Assembly (NCBI RefSeq): GCF_051014685.1
Contig: NW_027478442.1
Coordinates: 434,001 to 498,000 of the forward strand
From: Ptiloglossa arizonensis
Taxonomy: Eukaryota > Arthropoda > Insecta > Hymenoptera > Colletidae
Length of the DNA: 64,000 bases
Reading direction: 5' to 3'
Position numbers and translations under genes: made by a program. This document shows, piece by piece, positions 35,605 to 47,500 of this stretch (its first letter is position 1; each line of letters starts with the position of its first letter). Below the pieces are notes generated by a model. It was not told the origin of the DNA and did no database searches. It saw only the letters and a program-made list of their open reading frames with translations.

Positions 35605-38600
35605 TCCGTTCGCGAGATATGGCAGTTTGAAGTTAAGGAATGGTTGAGAAACCATCAAAATTTTCGGAATCTGATACTCGAAACCAATAACTACTATGGT
35701 CTAGGGCAAAAATACACATACCGTTGTAATCGACCGAGTTTCTGCCTTCAGATTCAACAGGAATTTCTCGAGTTCGTCAATCGGTTCGCGAGATATGGGA
35801 GTTTGAAGTTAAGGAATGGTTGAGAAACCGTCAAAATTTTCGCAAGTCTGATACTCGAAAACAATAACTGGAATGGCCTAGGGGAAAAGTACACATACCG
35901 TTGTAATCGGGCGAGTTTCTACTTTCAGATGCAACAGGAATTTCTCGACTTCCTCAATCCGTTCACGAGGTATGGGAGTTTGAATTTAAGGAATGGTTGA
36001 GAAACCATCAAAATGTTCGCAAGTCTGGTACTCGAATCCATTAACTACTATGGCCTAGGGCAAAAATACACATACCGTTGTAATCGAGCGAGTTTCTGCT
36101 TTCAGATGCAACAGAAATTTCTCGAGTTCGTCAATCCGTTCGCGAGATATGGGAGTTTGAAGTTAAGGAATGTTTGAGAAACCATCAAAATTTTCGCAAA
36201 TTTCATACTCGAAACCAATAACTACTATGGCCTAGGGCAAAAATACACATACCGTTGTTATCGGGCGAGTTTTTGCTTTCAGATGCAACAGGAATTTCTC
36301 GAGATCGTCAATCCGTTCGCGAGATACGGGGGTTTGAATTTAAGGAATGGTTGAGAGTCCATTAAAATTTTCGCAAGTCTGATACACGAAACCAATAATT
36401 GGAATGGCCTAGGGGAAAAGTACACACACCATTGTAAACGGGCGAGTTTCTGCTTTCAGACCCAACAGGAATTTCTCGAGTACGTCAAACCGTTCGCGAT
36501 ATATGGGAGTTTGCAGTTATGGAATGGTTGAGAAACCATCAAAATTTTCGCAAGTGTGATACTCGGAACCAATAACTGGAATGGCCTAGGGGAAACGTAC
36601 ACATACCCTTGTAATCGGGCGAGTTTCTACTTTCAGATGCAACAGGAATTTCTCGAATTTCTCAATCCGTTCACGAGATATGGGAGTTTGGAGTTGAGGA
36701 ATGGTAGAGAAACAATCAAAAATTTCGCAAGTCTGATATACGAAACCATTAACTACCATGGCCTAGGGGAAAAGTACACACACCATTGTAATCGGGCGAG
36801 TTTCTGCTTTCAGACGCAACAGAAATTTCTCGAGTTCGTCAATCCGTTCGCGAGATATGGGAGTTTAAGGAATGGTTGAGAAACCATCAAAGTTTTCGAA
36901 GGTCTGATACTCGAAACCAATAACTACTATGGTCTAGAGCAAAAATACACATACCGTTGTAATCGGGCGAGTTTCTATTTCAGATGCAACAAGAATTTCT
37001 CGAATTCGTCAATCGGTTCGCGAGATATGGGAGTTCGAATTTAAGGAATGGTTGAGAAACCATCAAATTTTTCGCAAGTCTGATATTCGAAACCAATAAC
37101 TACTATGGTCTAGAGCAAAAATACACATACCGTTGTAGTCGGGCGAGTTTCTACTTTCAGAAGCAACACGAATTTCTCGAGTTCGTCAATCGGTTCGCGA
37201 GGTATGGGAGTTTGAAGTTAAGGAATGGTTGAGAAACCATCAAAATTTTCGCAAATCTGATACTCGAAACCAATAACTGGAATGGCCTAGGGGAAAACTA
37301 CACATACCTTTGTAATCGGGCGAGTTTCTGCTTTCAGATTCAACAGGAATTTCTCGAGTTCGTCAATCGGTTCGCGAGATGTGGGAGTTTGAAGTTAAGG
37401 AATGGTTGAGAAACCATCAAAATTTTCGCAATTCTGATACTCGAAACCAATAACTGGAATGGCCTAGGGGAAAAGTACACATACAGTTGTAATGGGGCGA
37501 GCTTCTACATTCAGATGCAACAGGAATTTCTCGATTTCCTCAATCCGTTCACAAGATATGGGAGTTTGAAATTAGGGAATGGTCGAGAAACCATCAAAGT
37601 TTTCGCGAGTCTGATACCCGAAATCAATAACTACTATGGCCTAGGGCGAAAATACACATACCGTTGTAATCGGGCGAGTTTCTGCTTTCAGATGCTACAG
37701 GAATTTTTCGAGATCGTCAATCCGTTCGCGAGATATGGGTGTTTGAAGTTAAGGAATTGTTGAGAATCCATCAAAATTTTAGCAAATCTGATAATCGAAA
37801 CCAATAACTGGAATGGCCTAGGGGAAAAGTACACACACCATTGTAATCGGGCGAGTTTCTACTTTCAGATGCAACAGGAATTTCTCGAGTTCCCAATCCG
37901 TTCGCGAGATATGGGAGTTTGAAGTTAAGGAATGGATGAGATACCCTCAAAATTTTCGCAAATCTGATACTCGAAACCAATAACTGGAATGGCCTAGGGG
38001 AAAAGTACACACACCATTGTAATCGGGCGAGTTTCTACTTTCAGATGCAACAGGAATTTCTCGAGTTCGTCAATCCGTTCGCGAGATATGGTAGTTTGAA
38101 TTTAAGCAATGGTTGAGAAACCATCAAAATTTTCGTAAATCTGATACTCGAAACCAATAACTACAATGGCCTAGGGGAAAAATACAAATACCGTTGTAAT
38201 CGGGCGAGTTTCTGCTTTCAGACAACAGGAATTTCTCGAGTTCGTCAATCCGTTCGCGATATATGGAAGTTTGAAGTTATGGAATGGTTGAGAAACCATC
38301 AAAATTTTCGCAAGTCTGATACTCGAAACCAATAACGACTATGGCCTAGGGCAAAAATACACATACCGTTGTAATCGGGCGAGTTTCTGCTTTCAGATGC
38401 AACAGGAATTTCTCGAGTTCGTCAATCCGTTCGCGAGATATGGGAGTTTGAAGTTAAGGAACTGTTGAGAAACCATCAAAATGTTCGCAAATCTGATACT
38501 CGAAACCAATAACTGGAATGGCCTATGGGAAAAGTACACATACCGTTGTAATGGGGCGAGTATCTACTTTCAGATGCAACAGGAATTTCTCGATTTCCTC

Positions 38601-38640
38601 AATCCGTTCACGAGATATGGGAGTTTGAAATTAAGGAATT
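35605..38640 (+). repeat. More diverged monomers; little recent block duplication after about 35950
   Basis: After the 30305-30640 copy ends near 35950, about fifteen monomers follow with many private changes and no close multi-monomer partner that I could see. Examples are CTTCCTCAATCC (35949), ATACGGGG (36325), a monomer shortened around GGGAGTTTAAGG (36859), CGAGTTTCTATTTCAG (36969) and the two-base deletion CAGACAACAGG (38219). This is the likeliest stretch of older, less homogenised satellite between young blocks. Confidence 0.7.
36315..36331 (+). promoter_or_regulatory. CENP-B box-like motif with all 9 essential positions
   Basis: GTTCGCGAGATACGGGG matches every essential base of NTTCGNNNNANNCGGGN (TTCG, A10, CGGG). 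It arises from the 8/9 consensus block by one T-to-C change that turns ATATGGG into ATACGGG. It is the only 9/9 copy I noticed by eye; a systematic scan might find more. The monomer carrying it lies in the more diverged stretch between the duplicated blocks. It could simply be a chance substitution in a near-match. Confidence 0.5.
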
Positions 38641-39340
38641 ATTGAGAAACATTCAAAATTTTCGCTAGTCTGATACTCGAAACCAATAACTACTATGGTC
38701 TAGAGCAAAAATACACATACCGTTGTAATCGGGCGAGTTGCTACTTTCAGATGCAACAGGAATTTCTCGAGTTCGTCAATCGGTTCGCGAGATATGGGAG
38801 TTTGAATTTAAGGAATGGTTGAGAGTCCATTAAAATTTTCGCAAGTCTGATACTCGAAACCAATAACTGGAATGAACTAGGGGAAAAGTACACACACCAT
38901 TGTAATCGGGCGAGTTTCTGCCTTCAGATGCAATAGGAATTTCTCGAGTTCGTCAATCGGTTCGCGAGATATGGGAGTTTGAAGTTAAGGAATGGTTGAG
39001 AAACCATCCAAATTTTCGCAAGTCTGATACTCGAAACCAATAACTACTATGGTCTAGAGCAAAAATACACATACCGGTGTAATCGGGCGAGTTGCTACTT
39101 TCAGATGCAACAGGAATTTCTCGAGTTCGTCAATCGGTTCGCGAGATATGGGAGTTTGAAGTTAAGGAATGGTTGAGAAACCATCAAAGTTTTCGCAAGT
39201 CTGATACTCGAAACCAATAACTGGAATGGCCTAGGGGAAAAGTACAAATACCGTTGTAATCGGGCGAGTTTCTGCTTTCAGACAACAGGAATTTCTCGAG
39301 TTCGTCAATCCGTTCGCCAGATATGGGAGTTTGAAGTTAA
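38641..39340 (+). repeat. Four-monomer block duplicated at about 41467-42166 (offset 2826 bp, 16 monomers)
   Basis: The rare GGGCGAGTTGCTAC occurs at 38731, 39085, 41557 and 41911. Both places show the same two-monomer spacing (354 bp), the GGAATGAACTAGGGG monomer between them and the CAGACAACAGG two-base deletion after them. The copies differ at a few sites, including CACATGCAATAGG in the second. Confidence 0.82.
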
Positions 39341-40172
39341 GGAATGGTTGAGAAACCATCAAAATTTTCGCAAGTCTGATACACGAAACCAATAACTACT
39401 ATGGCCTAGGGCAAAAATAGACACACCATTTTAATCGGGCGAGTTTCTACTTTCAGATGCAACAGGAATTTCTCGAGTTCGTCAATCCGTTCGCGAGATA
39501 TGGGAGTTTGAAGTTAAGGAATGGTTGAGAAACCATCAAAGTTTTCGCAAGTCTGATACACGAAACCAGTAACTACTATGGCCTAGGGCAAAAATACACA
39601 TACCGTTGTATTCGGGCGAGTTACTGCAATCAGATGCAACAGGAATTTCTCGTGATAGTCAATCCGTTCGGGAGATATGGGAGTTTGAATTTAAGGAATG
39701 GTTGAGAAACCATCAAAATTTTCGGAAGTCTGATACTCGAAAACAATAACTACTATGGCCTAGGGCAAAAATACACATACCGTTGTAATCGGGCGAGTTT
39801 CTGCTTTCAGATTCAACAGGAATTACTCGAGTTCGTCAATCCCTTCGCGAGATATGGGAGCTGGAAGTTAAGGAATGGTTGAGAAACCATCAATATTTTC
39901 GGAATCTGATACTCGAAACCAATAAATACTATGGTCTAGGGCAAAAATACACACACCGTTGTAATCGGGCAAGTTTCTACTTTCAGATGCAACAGGAATT
40001 TCTCGAGTTCGTCAATCCGCTCGCGAGGTATGGGAGTTTGAAGTTAAGGAATGGTTGAGAAACCATCAAAATATGCGGAATCTGATACTCGGAACCATTA
40101 ACTACTATGGTCTAGGGCAAAGATACACATACCGTGGTAATCGGGCGAGTTTCTGCTTTCAGATGCAAGAGG
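39341..40172 (+). repeat. Ordinary mixed monomers
   Basis: About five monomers with private changes (ATTTTAATCGGG near 39427, CTCGTGATAGTC near 39649, GGGAGCTGGAAG near 39857). I see no close block partner and nothing but satellite. Confidence 0.75.
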
Positions 40173-41011
40173 AATTTCTCGAGTTCGTCAATCCGTTCGC
40201 GTGATATTGGGGTTTGAAGTTAAGGAATGGTTGAGAAACCATCAGCATTTTCGGAATCAGCTACTCGAAACCAATAACTGGAATGGCCTAGGGGAAAAGT
40301 ACACACACCATTGTAATCGGGCGAGTTTCTGCCTTCAGATGCAACAGGAGTTTCTCGAGTTCGTCAATCCGTTCGCGAGATATGGGAGTTTGAAGTTAAG
40401 GAATGGTTGAGAAACCATCAAAATTTTCGGAATCTGATACTCGAAACCAATAACTACAGTGGCCTAGGGGAAAAATCCACATACCCTTGTAATCGGGGGC
40501 GTTTCTACTTTCAGATGCAACAGGAATTTCTCGAGTTCGTCAATCCTTTCGCCAGATATGCGAGTTTGAAATTAAGGAATGGTTGTGAAGCCATCAAAAT
40601 TTTCGCAAGTCTGATACTCGGAACCAATAACTACAATGGCCAAGGGGAAAAATACACATACCGTTGTAGTCGGGCGAGTTTCTGCTTTCAGATGCAACAG
40701 GAATTTCTCGAGTTCGTCAATCCATTCGCGAGACACGCGAGTTTGAAAGTAAGGAATGGTTGAGAAGCCATCAAAATTTTCGCAAGTCTGATGCTAGAAA
40801 CGAATAACTGGAATGGCCTAGGGGAAAAGTACACACTCCATTGTAATCGGGCGAGTTTCTACTTTCAGACGCAACAGGAGTTTTTCGAGTTCGTCAATCC
40901 GTTCGCGAGATATGGGAGTATGAAGATAAGGAATGGTTGACAAACCATCAAAATTTTCGCAAATCTGATACTCGAAACCAATAACTGGAATGGCCTAGGG
41001 GAAAAGTACAC
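40173..41011 (+). repeat. Block duplicated at 42646-43484 (offset 2473 bp, 14 monomers)
   Basis: Rare markers GTGATATTGGGG, ATCAGCATTTTCGG (40241), CAGTGGCCTAGGGG, ATCGGGGGCGTTTC, GGTTGTGAAGCC, GACACGCGAG and ATGCTAGAAACG occur in the same order in both copies. They separate near 41011/43484, where the first reads ACACACCATT and the second ACATACCGTT. A third partial copy lies at 42309-42539 (CAATCCTTTCGCC at 40541, 42309 and 43014). Confidence 0.88.
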
Positions 41012-41449
41012 ACACCATTGTAATCGGGCGAGTTTCTACTTTCAGATGCAACAGGAATTTCTCGAGTTCGTCAATCCGTTCGCGAGATATGGGAGTATGA
41101 AGTTAAGGAATGGATGACAAACCATCAAAATTTTCGCAAATCTGATACTCGAAACCAATAACTGGAATGGCCTAGGGGAAAAGTACACACACCATTGTAA
41201 TCGGGCGAGTTTCTACTTTCAGATGCAACAGGAATTTCTCGAGTTCGTCAATCCGTTCGCGAGATATGGGAGTATGAAGTTAAGGAATGGTTGACAAACC
41301 ATCAAAATTTTCGCAAATCTGATACTCGAAACCAATAACTGGAATGGACTAGGGGAAAAGTACACATACCGTTGTAATGGGGCGATTTTCTACGTTCAGA
41401 TGCAACCGGAATTTCTCGAGTTCGTCAATCCGTTCGCGAGATATGGGAG
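40919..41449 (+). repeat. Three consecutive, almost identical type A monomers
   Basis: Monomers starting TATGAAG at 40919, 41096 and 41273 share AATGG(T/A)TGACAAACC, CGCAAATCTG, ACTGGAATGG, ACACACACC and TCTACTTTCAG, and differ at only a few bases. Most adjacent monomers in this array are of different types, so this looks like recent expansion of a single monomer. The same monomers reappear near 45480-45990, including GGAATGGACTAGGGG at 41341 and 45934. Confidence 0.8.
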
Positions 41450-42645
41450 TTTGAAGTTAAGGAATGGTTGAGAATCCATCTAAATTTTCGCAAGTCTGAT
41501 ACTCGAAACCAATAACTACTATGGTCTAGAGCAAAAATACACATACCGTTGTAATCGGGCGAGTTGCTACTTTCAGATGCAACAGGAATTTCTCGAGTTC
41601 GTCAATCGGTTCGCGAGATATGGGAGTTTGAATTTAAGGAATGGTTGAGAGTCCATTAAAATTTTCGCAAGTCTGATACTCGAAACCAATAACTGGAATG
41701 AACTAGGGGAAAAGTACACACACCATTGTAATCGGGCGAGTTTCTGCCTTCACATGCAATAGGAATTTCTCGAGTTCGTCAATCGGTTCGCGAGATATGG
41801 GAGTTTGAAGTTAAGGAATGGTTGAGAATCCATCTAAATTTTCGCAAGTCTGATACTCGAAACCAATAACTACTATGGTCTAGAGCAAAAATACACATAC
41901 CGTTGTAATCGGGCGAGTTGCTACTTTCAGATGCAACAGGAATTTCTCGAGTTCGTCAATCGGTTCGCGAGATATGGGAGTTTGAAGTTAAGGAATGGTT
42001 GAGAAACCATCAAAGTTTTCGCAAGTCTGATACTCGAAACCAATAACTGGAATGGCCTAGGGGAAAAGTACAAATACCGTTGTAATCGGGCGAGTTTCTG
42101 CTTTCAGACAACAGGAATTTCTCGAGTTCGTCAATCCGTTCGCCAGATATGGGAGTTTGAAGTTAAGGAATGGTTGAGAAACCATCAAAGTTTTCGCAAG
42201 TCTGATACTCGAAACCAATAACTACTATGGCCTAGGGCAAAAATACACATACCGTTGTAATCGGGCGAGTTTCTGCTTTCAGATTCAACAGGAATTTCTC
42301 GAGTTCGTCAATCCTTTCGCCAGATATGCGAGTTTGAAATTAAGGAATGGTTGTGAAGCCATCAAAATTTTCGCAAGTCTGATACTCGGAACCAATAACT
42401 ACAATGGCCAAGGGGAAAAATACACATACCGTTGTAGTCGGGCGAGTTTCTGCTTTCAGATGCAACAGGAATTTCTCGAGTTCGTCAATCCATTCGCGAG
42501 ACACGCGAGTTTGAAAGTAAGGAATGGTTGAGAAGCCATCAGCATTTTCGGAATCAGCTACTCGAAACCAATAACTACTATGGCCTAGGGCAAAAATACA
42601 CATACCGTTGTAATCGGGCGAGTTTCTGCTTTCAGATTCAACAGG
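41450..42645 (+). repeat. Second copy of the 38641-39340 block followed by a recombinant patch
   Basis: 41467-42166 repeats the earlier block. From 42309 the sequence follows 40541-40771 (CAATCCTTTCGCC, GGTTGTGAAGCC, GACACGCGAG). At 42541 it changes in mid-monomer to AGCATTTTCGGAATCAGC, which belongs to the monomer at 40244. It then continues as a type B monomer (ACTACTATGG), so this monomer is a mosaic. Confidence 0.8.
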
Positions 42646-43484
42646 AATTTCTCGAGTTCGTCAATCCGTTCGCGTGATATTGGGGTTTGAAGTTAAGGAA
42701 TGGTTGAGAAACCATCAGCATTTTCGGAATCAGCTACTCGAAACCAATAACTGGAATGGCCTAGGGGAAAAGTACACACACCATTGTAATCGGGCGAGTT
42801 TCTGCCTTCAGATGCAACAGGAGTTTCTCGAGTTCGTCAATCCGTTCGCGAGATATGGGAGTTTGAAGTTAAGGAATGGTTGAGAAACCATCAAAATTTT
42901 CGGAATCTGATACTCGAAGCCAATAACTACAGTGGCCTAGGGGAAAAATCCACATACCCTTGTAATCGGGGGCGTTTCTACTTTCAGATGCAACAGGAAT
43001 TTCTCGAGTTCGTCAATCCTTTCGCCAGATATGCGAGTTTGAAATTAAGGAATGGTTGTGAAGCCATCAAAATTTTCGCAAGTCTGATACTCGGAACCAA
43101 TAACTACAATGGCCAAGGGGAAAAATACACATACCGTTGTAGTCGGGCGAGTTTCTGCTTTCAGATGCAACAGGAATTTCTCGAGTTCGTCAATCCATTC
43201 GCGAGACACGCGAGTTTGAAAGTAAGGAATGGTTGAGAAGCCATCAAAATTTTCGCAAGTCTGATGCTAGAAACGAATAACTGGAATGGCCTAGGGGAAA
43301 AGTACACACTCCATTGTAATCGGGCGAGTTTCTACTTTCAGACGCAACAGGAGTTTTTCGAGTTCGTCAATCCGTTCGCGAGATATGGGAGTATGAAGAT
43401 AAGGAATGGTTGACAAACCATCAAAATTTTCGCAAATCTGATACTCGAAACCAATAACTGGAATGGCCTAGGGGAAAAGTACAC
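42646..43484 (+). repeat. Second copy of the 40173-41011 block
   Basis: It follows the first copy closely; I noticed one substitution, CTCGAAGCC near 42916 for CTCGAAACC. It carries the AGCATTTTCGG marker at 42717, only 176 bp after the mosaic monomer that also has it at 42541. Confidence 0.88.
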
Positions 43485-46400
43485 ATACCGTTGTAATCGG
43501 GCGAGTTTCTGCCTTCAGATGCAACAGGAGTTTCTCGAGTTCGTCAATCCGTTCGCGAGATATGGGAGTTTCAATTTAAGGAATGGTTGAGAGTCCATTA
43601 AAATTTTCGCAAGTCTGATACTCGAAACCAATAACTGGAATGGCCTAGGGGAAAGGTACACATACCGTTGTAATCGGGCGAGTTTCTACTATCAGATGCA
43701 ACAGGAATTTCTCGAGTTCGTCAATCCGTTCGCGAGATATGGGAGTTTGAAGTTAAGGAATGGTTGAGAAAACATCAAAATTTTCGGAATCTGATACTCG
43801 AAACCAATAACTACTATGGTCTAGGGCAAAAATACACATACCGTTGTAATCGGGCGAGTTTCTGCTTTCAGATTCAACCGGAATTTCTCGAGTTCGTCAA
43901 TCCGTTCGCGAGATATGGGGGTTTGAAGTTAAGGAATGGTTGAGAAACCATCAAAATTTTCGGAATCTGATACTCGGAACCATTAACTACTATGGTCTAG
44001 GGCAAAAATACACATACCGTTGTAATTGGGCGAGCTTCTACTTTCAGATGCAAGAGGAATTTCTCGAGTTCGTCAATCCGTTCGCGTGATATTGGGGTTT
44101 GAAGTTAAGGAATGGTTGAGAAACCATCAACATTTTCGGAATCAGCTACTCGAAACCAATAACTGGAATGGCCTAGGGGAAAAGTACACACACCATTCTA
44201 ATCGGGCGAGATTCTACTTTCAGATGCAACAGGAATTTTTCGAGTTCGTCAATCCGTTCGCGAGATATTGGAGTATGAAGTTAAGGAATGGTTGACAAAC
44301 CATCAAAATTTTCGCAAATCTGATACTCGAAACCAATAACTGGAATGGCCTAGGGGAAAAGTACACACACCATTGTAATCGGGCGAGTTTCTACTTTCAG
44401 ATGCAACAGGAACTTCTCGAGTTCGTCAATCGGTTCGCGAGATATGGGAGTTTGAAGTTAAGCAATAGTTGAGATACCATCAAAATTTTTGCAAGTCGGA
44501 TACTCGGAACCAATAACTGGAATGGCCTAGGGGAAAACTACACATACCATTGTAATCGGGCGAGTTTCTGCTTTCAGATGCAACAGGAATTTCCCGAGTT
44601 CTTCAATCCGTTCGCGAGATATGGGAGTTTGAAATTAAGGAATGGTTGAGAAACCATCAAAATTTTCGCAAGTCTGATACTCGAAACCAATAACTACTAT
44701 GGCCTAGGGCAAAAATAGACATACCGTTGTAATCGGGCGAGTTTCTGCTTTCAGATGCAACAGGAACTTCTCGAGATCCTCAATCAGTTCGCGCGATATG
44801 GGAGTTTGAAGTTAAGGAATGGTTGAGAAACCATCAAAATTGTCGCAAGACTGATACTCGAAAACAATAACTACAATGGCCGAGGGGAAAACTACACATA
44901 ACCTTGTAATCGGGCGAGTTTCTACTTTCAGATACAACAGGAATTTTGCGAGTTCGTCAATCCGTTCGCGAGATATGCGAGTTTGAAGTTAAGGAATGGT
45001 TGAGAATCCATCAAAATTTTCGCAAATCTGATAGTCGAAACCAATAACTGGAATGGCCTAGGGGAAAACTACACATACCTTTGTAATCGGGCGAGTTTCT
45101 GCTTTCAGATTCAACAGGAATTTCTCGAGTTCGTCAATCGGTTCGCGAGATGTGGGAGTTTGAAGTTAAGGAATGGTTGAGAAACCATCAAAATTTTCGC
45201 AAATCTGGTACTCGAAACCAATAACTGGAATGGCCTAGGGGAAAAGTACACATACCGTTGTAATCGGGCGAGTTTCTACTTTCAGATGCAACCGGAATTT
45301 CTCGAGTTCGTCAATCCGCTCGCAAGATATGGGAGCTTGAAGTTAAGGAATGGTTGAGAAACCATCAAAATTTGCGGAATCTGATACTCGAAACCAATAA
45401 CTGGAATGGCCTAGGGGAAAAGTACACACACCATTGTAATCGGGCGAATTTCTACTTTCAGATGCAACAGGAATTTCTCGAGTTCGTCAATCCGTTCGCG
45501 AGATATGGGAGTATGAAGTTAAGGAATGGTTGACAATCAATCAAAATTTTCGCAAATCTGATACTCGAAACCAATAACTGGAATGGCCTAGGGGAAAAGT
45601 ACACACACCATTGTAATCGGGCGAGTTTCTACTTTCAGATGCAACAGGAATTTCTCGAGTTCGTCAATCCGTTCGCGAGATATGGGAGTATGAAATTAAG
45701 GAATGGATGACAAACCATCAAAATTTTCGCAAGTCTGATCCTCGAAACCAATAACTGGAATGGCCTAGGGGAAAAGTACACACACCATTGTAATCGGGCG
45801 AGTTTCTACTTTCAGATGCAACAGGAATTTCTCGAGTTCGTCAATCCGTTCGCGAGATATGGGAGTATGAAGTTAAGGAATGGTTGACAAACCATCAAAA
45901 TTTTCGCAAATCTGATACTCGAAACCAATAACTGGAATGGACTAGGGGAAAAGTACACATACCGTTGTAATGGGGCGATTTTCTACGTTCAGATGCAACC
46001 GGAATTTCTCGAGTTCGTCAATCCGTTCGCGAGATATGGGAGTTTGAAGTTAAGGAATGGTTGAGAATTCATCTAAATTTTCGCAAGTCTGATACTCGAA
46101 ACCAATAACTACAATGGCCAAGGGGAAAAATACACATACCGTTGTAATCGGGCGAGTTTCTACTTTCAGATGCAACAGGAATTGCTCGATTTCCTCAATC
46201 CGTTCCCGAGATATGGGAATTTGAAGTTAAGGAATGGATGAGAAACCATAAAAATTTTCGCGAGTCTGATACTCGAAATCAGTCACTACTATGGCCTAGG
46301 GCAAAAATACACATACCTCTGTAATCGGGCGAGTTTCTGCTTTCAGATGCAACAGGAATTTCTCGAGATGGTCAATCCGTTCGCGAGATATGGGAGTTTG

Positions 46401-47500
46401 AAGTTAAGGAATGGTTGACAAACCATCAAAATTTTCGCAAATCTGATACTCGAAACCAATAACTGGAATGGACTAGGGGAGAAGTACACATACCGTTGTA
46501 GTGGGGCGATTTTCTACTTTCAGATGCAAGAGGAATTTCTCGAGTTCGTCAATCCGTTCGCGAGGTATGGGAGTTTGAAGTTAAGGAATGGTTGAGAATC
46601 CATCTAAATTTTCGCAAGTCTGATACTCGAAACCAATAACTACAATGGCCAAGGGGAAAAATACACATAAACTTGTAATCGGGCGAGTTTCTGCTTTCAG
46701 ATGCAACAGGAATTTCCCGAGTTCTTCAATCCGTTCGCGAGATATGGGAGTTTGAAGTTAAGGAATGGTTGAGAATACATCAAAATTTTCGCAAATCTGA
46801 TAGTCGAAACCAATAACTGGAATGGCCTAGGGGAAAAGTACACATACCTTTGTAATCGGGCGAGTTTCTACTTTCAGATGCAACCGGAATTTCTCGAGTT
46901 CGTCAATCCGCTCGCGAGATATGGGAGTTTGAATTTAAGGAATGGATGAGAAACCATAAAAATTTTCGCGAGTCTGATACTCGAAACCAATAACTACAAT
47001 GGCCAAGGGGAAAAATACACATAACCTTGTAATCGGGCGAGTTTCTACTTTCAGATACAACAGGAATTTTGCGAGTTCGTCAATCCGCTCACGAGATATG
47101 GGAGTTTGAAATTAAGGAATGATTGAGAGGCCATCAAAATTTTCGCAAGTCTGATACACGAAACCAATAACTACAATGGCCAAGGGGAAAAATACACATA
47201 CTGTTGTAATCGGACGAGTTTCTGCTTTCAGAAGCAACAGGAATTTCTCGAGTTCGTCAATCCGCTCACGAGATATGGGAGTTTGAAGTTAAGGAATGGT
47301 TGAGAAACCATAAAAATTTTTGCAAGTCTGATACTCGAAACCAATAACTGGAATGGCCTAGGGGAAGAGTACACACACCATTGTAATCGGGCGAGTTTCT
47401 ACATTCAGATGCAACAGGAATTTCTCGAGTTCGTCAATCCGTTCGCGAGATATGGGAGTATGAAGTTAAGGAATGGTTGACAATCCATCAAAATTTTCGC
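43485..47500 (+). repeat. Mixed monomers with scattered 26-monomer-spaced copies
   Basis: About 23 monomers. The passage near 45890-46070 (GGAATGGACTAGGGG, GGGGCGATTTTCTACG, GCAACCGGAATTTC) copies 41300-41480 at offset 4593 bp. CCAAGGGGAAAAATACACATAA with a missing CCG appears near 46660 and 47020. AGCTACTCG recurs near 44144. There is no clean HOR and no non-satellite sequence. Confidence 0.75.
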
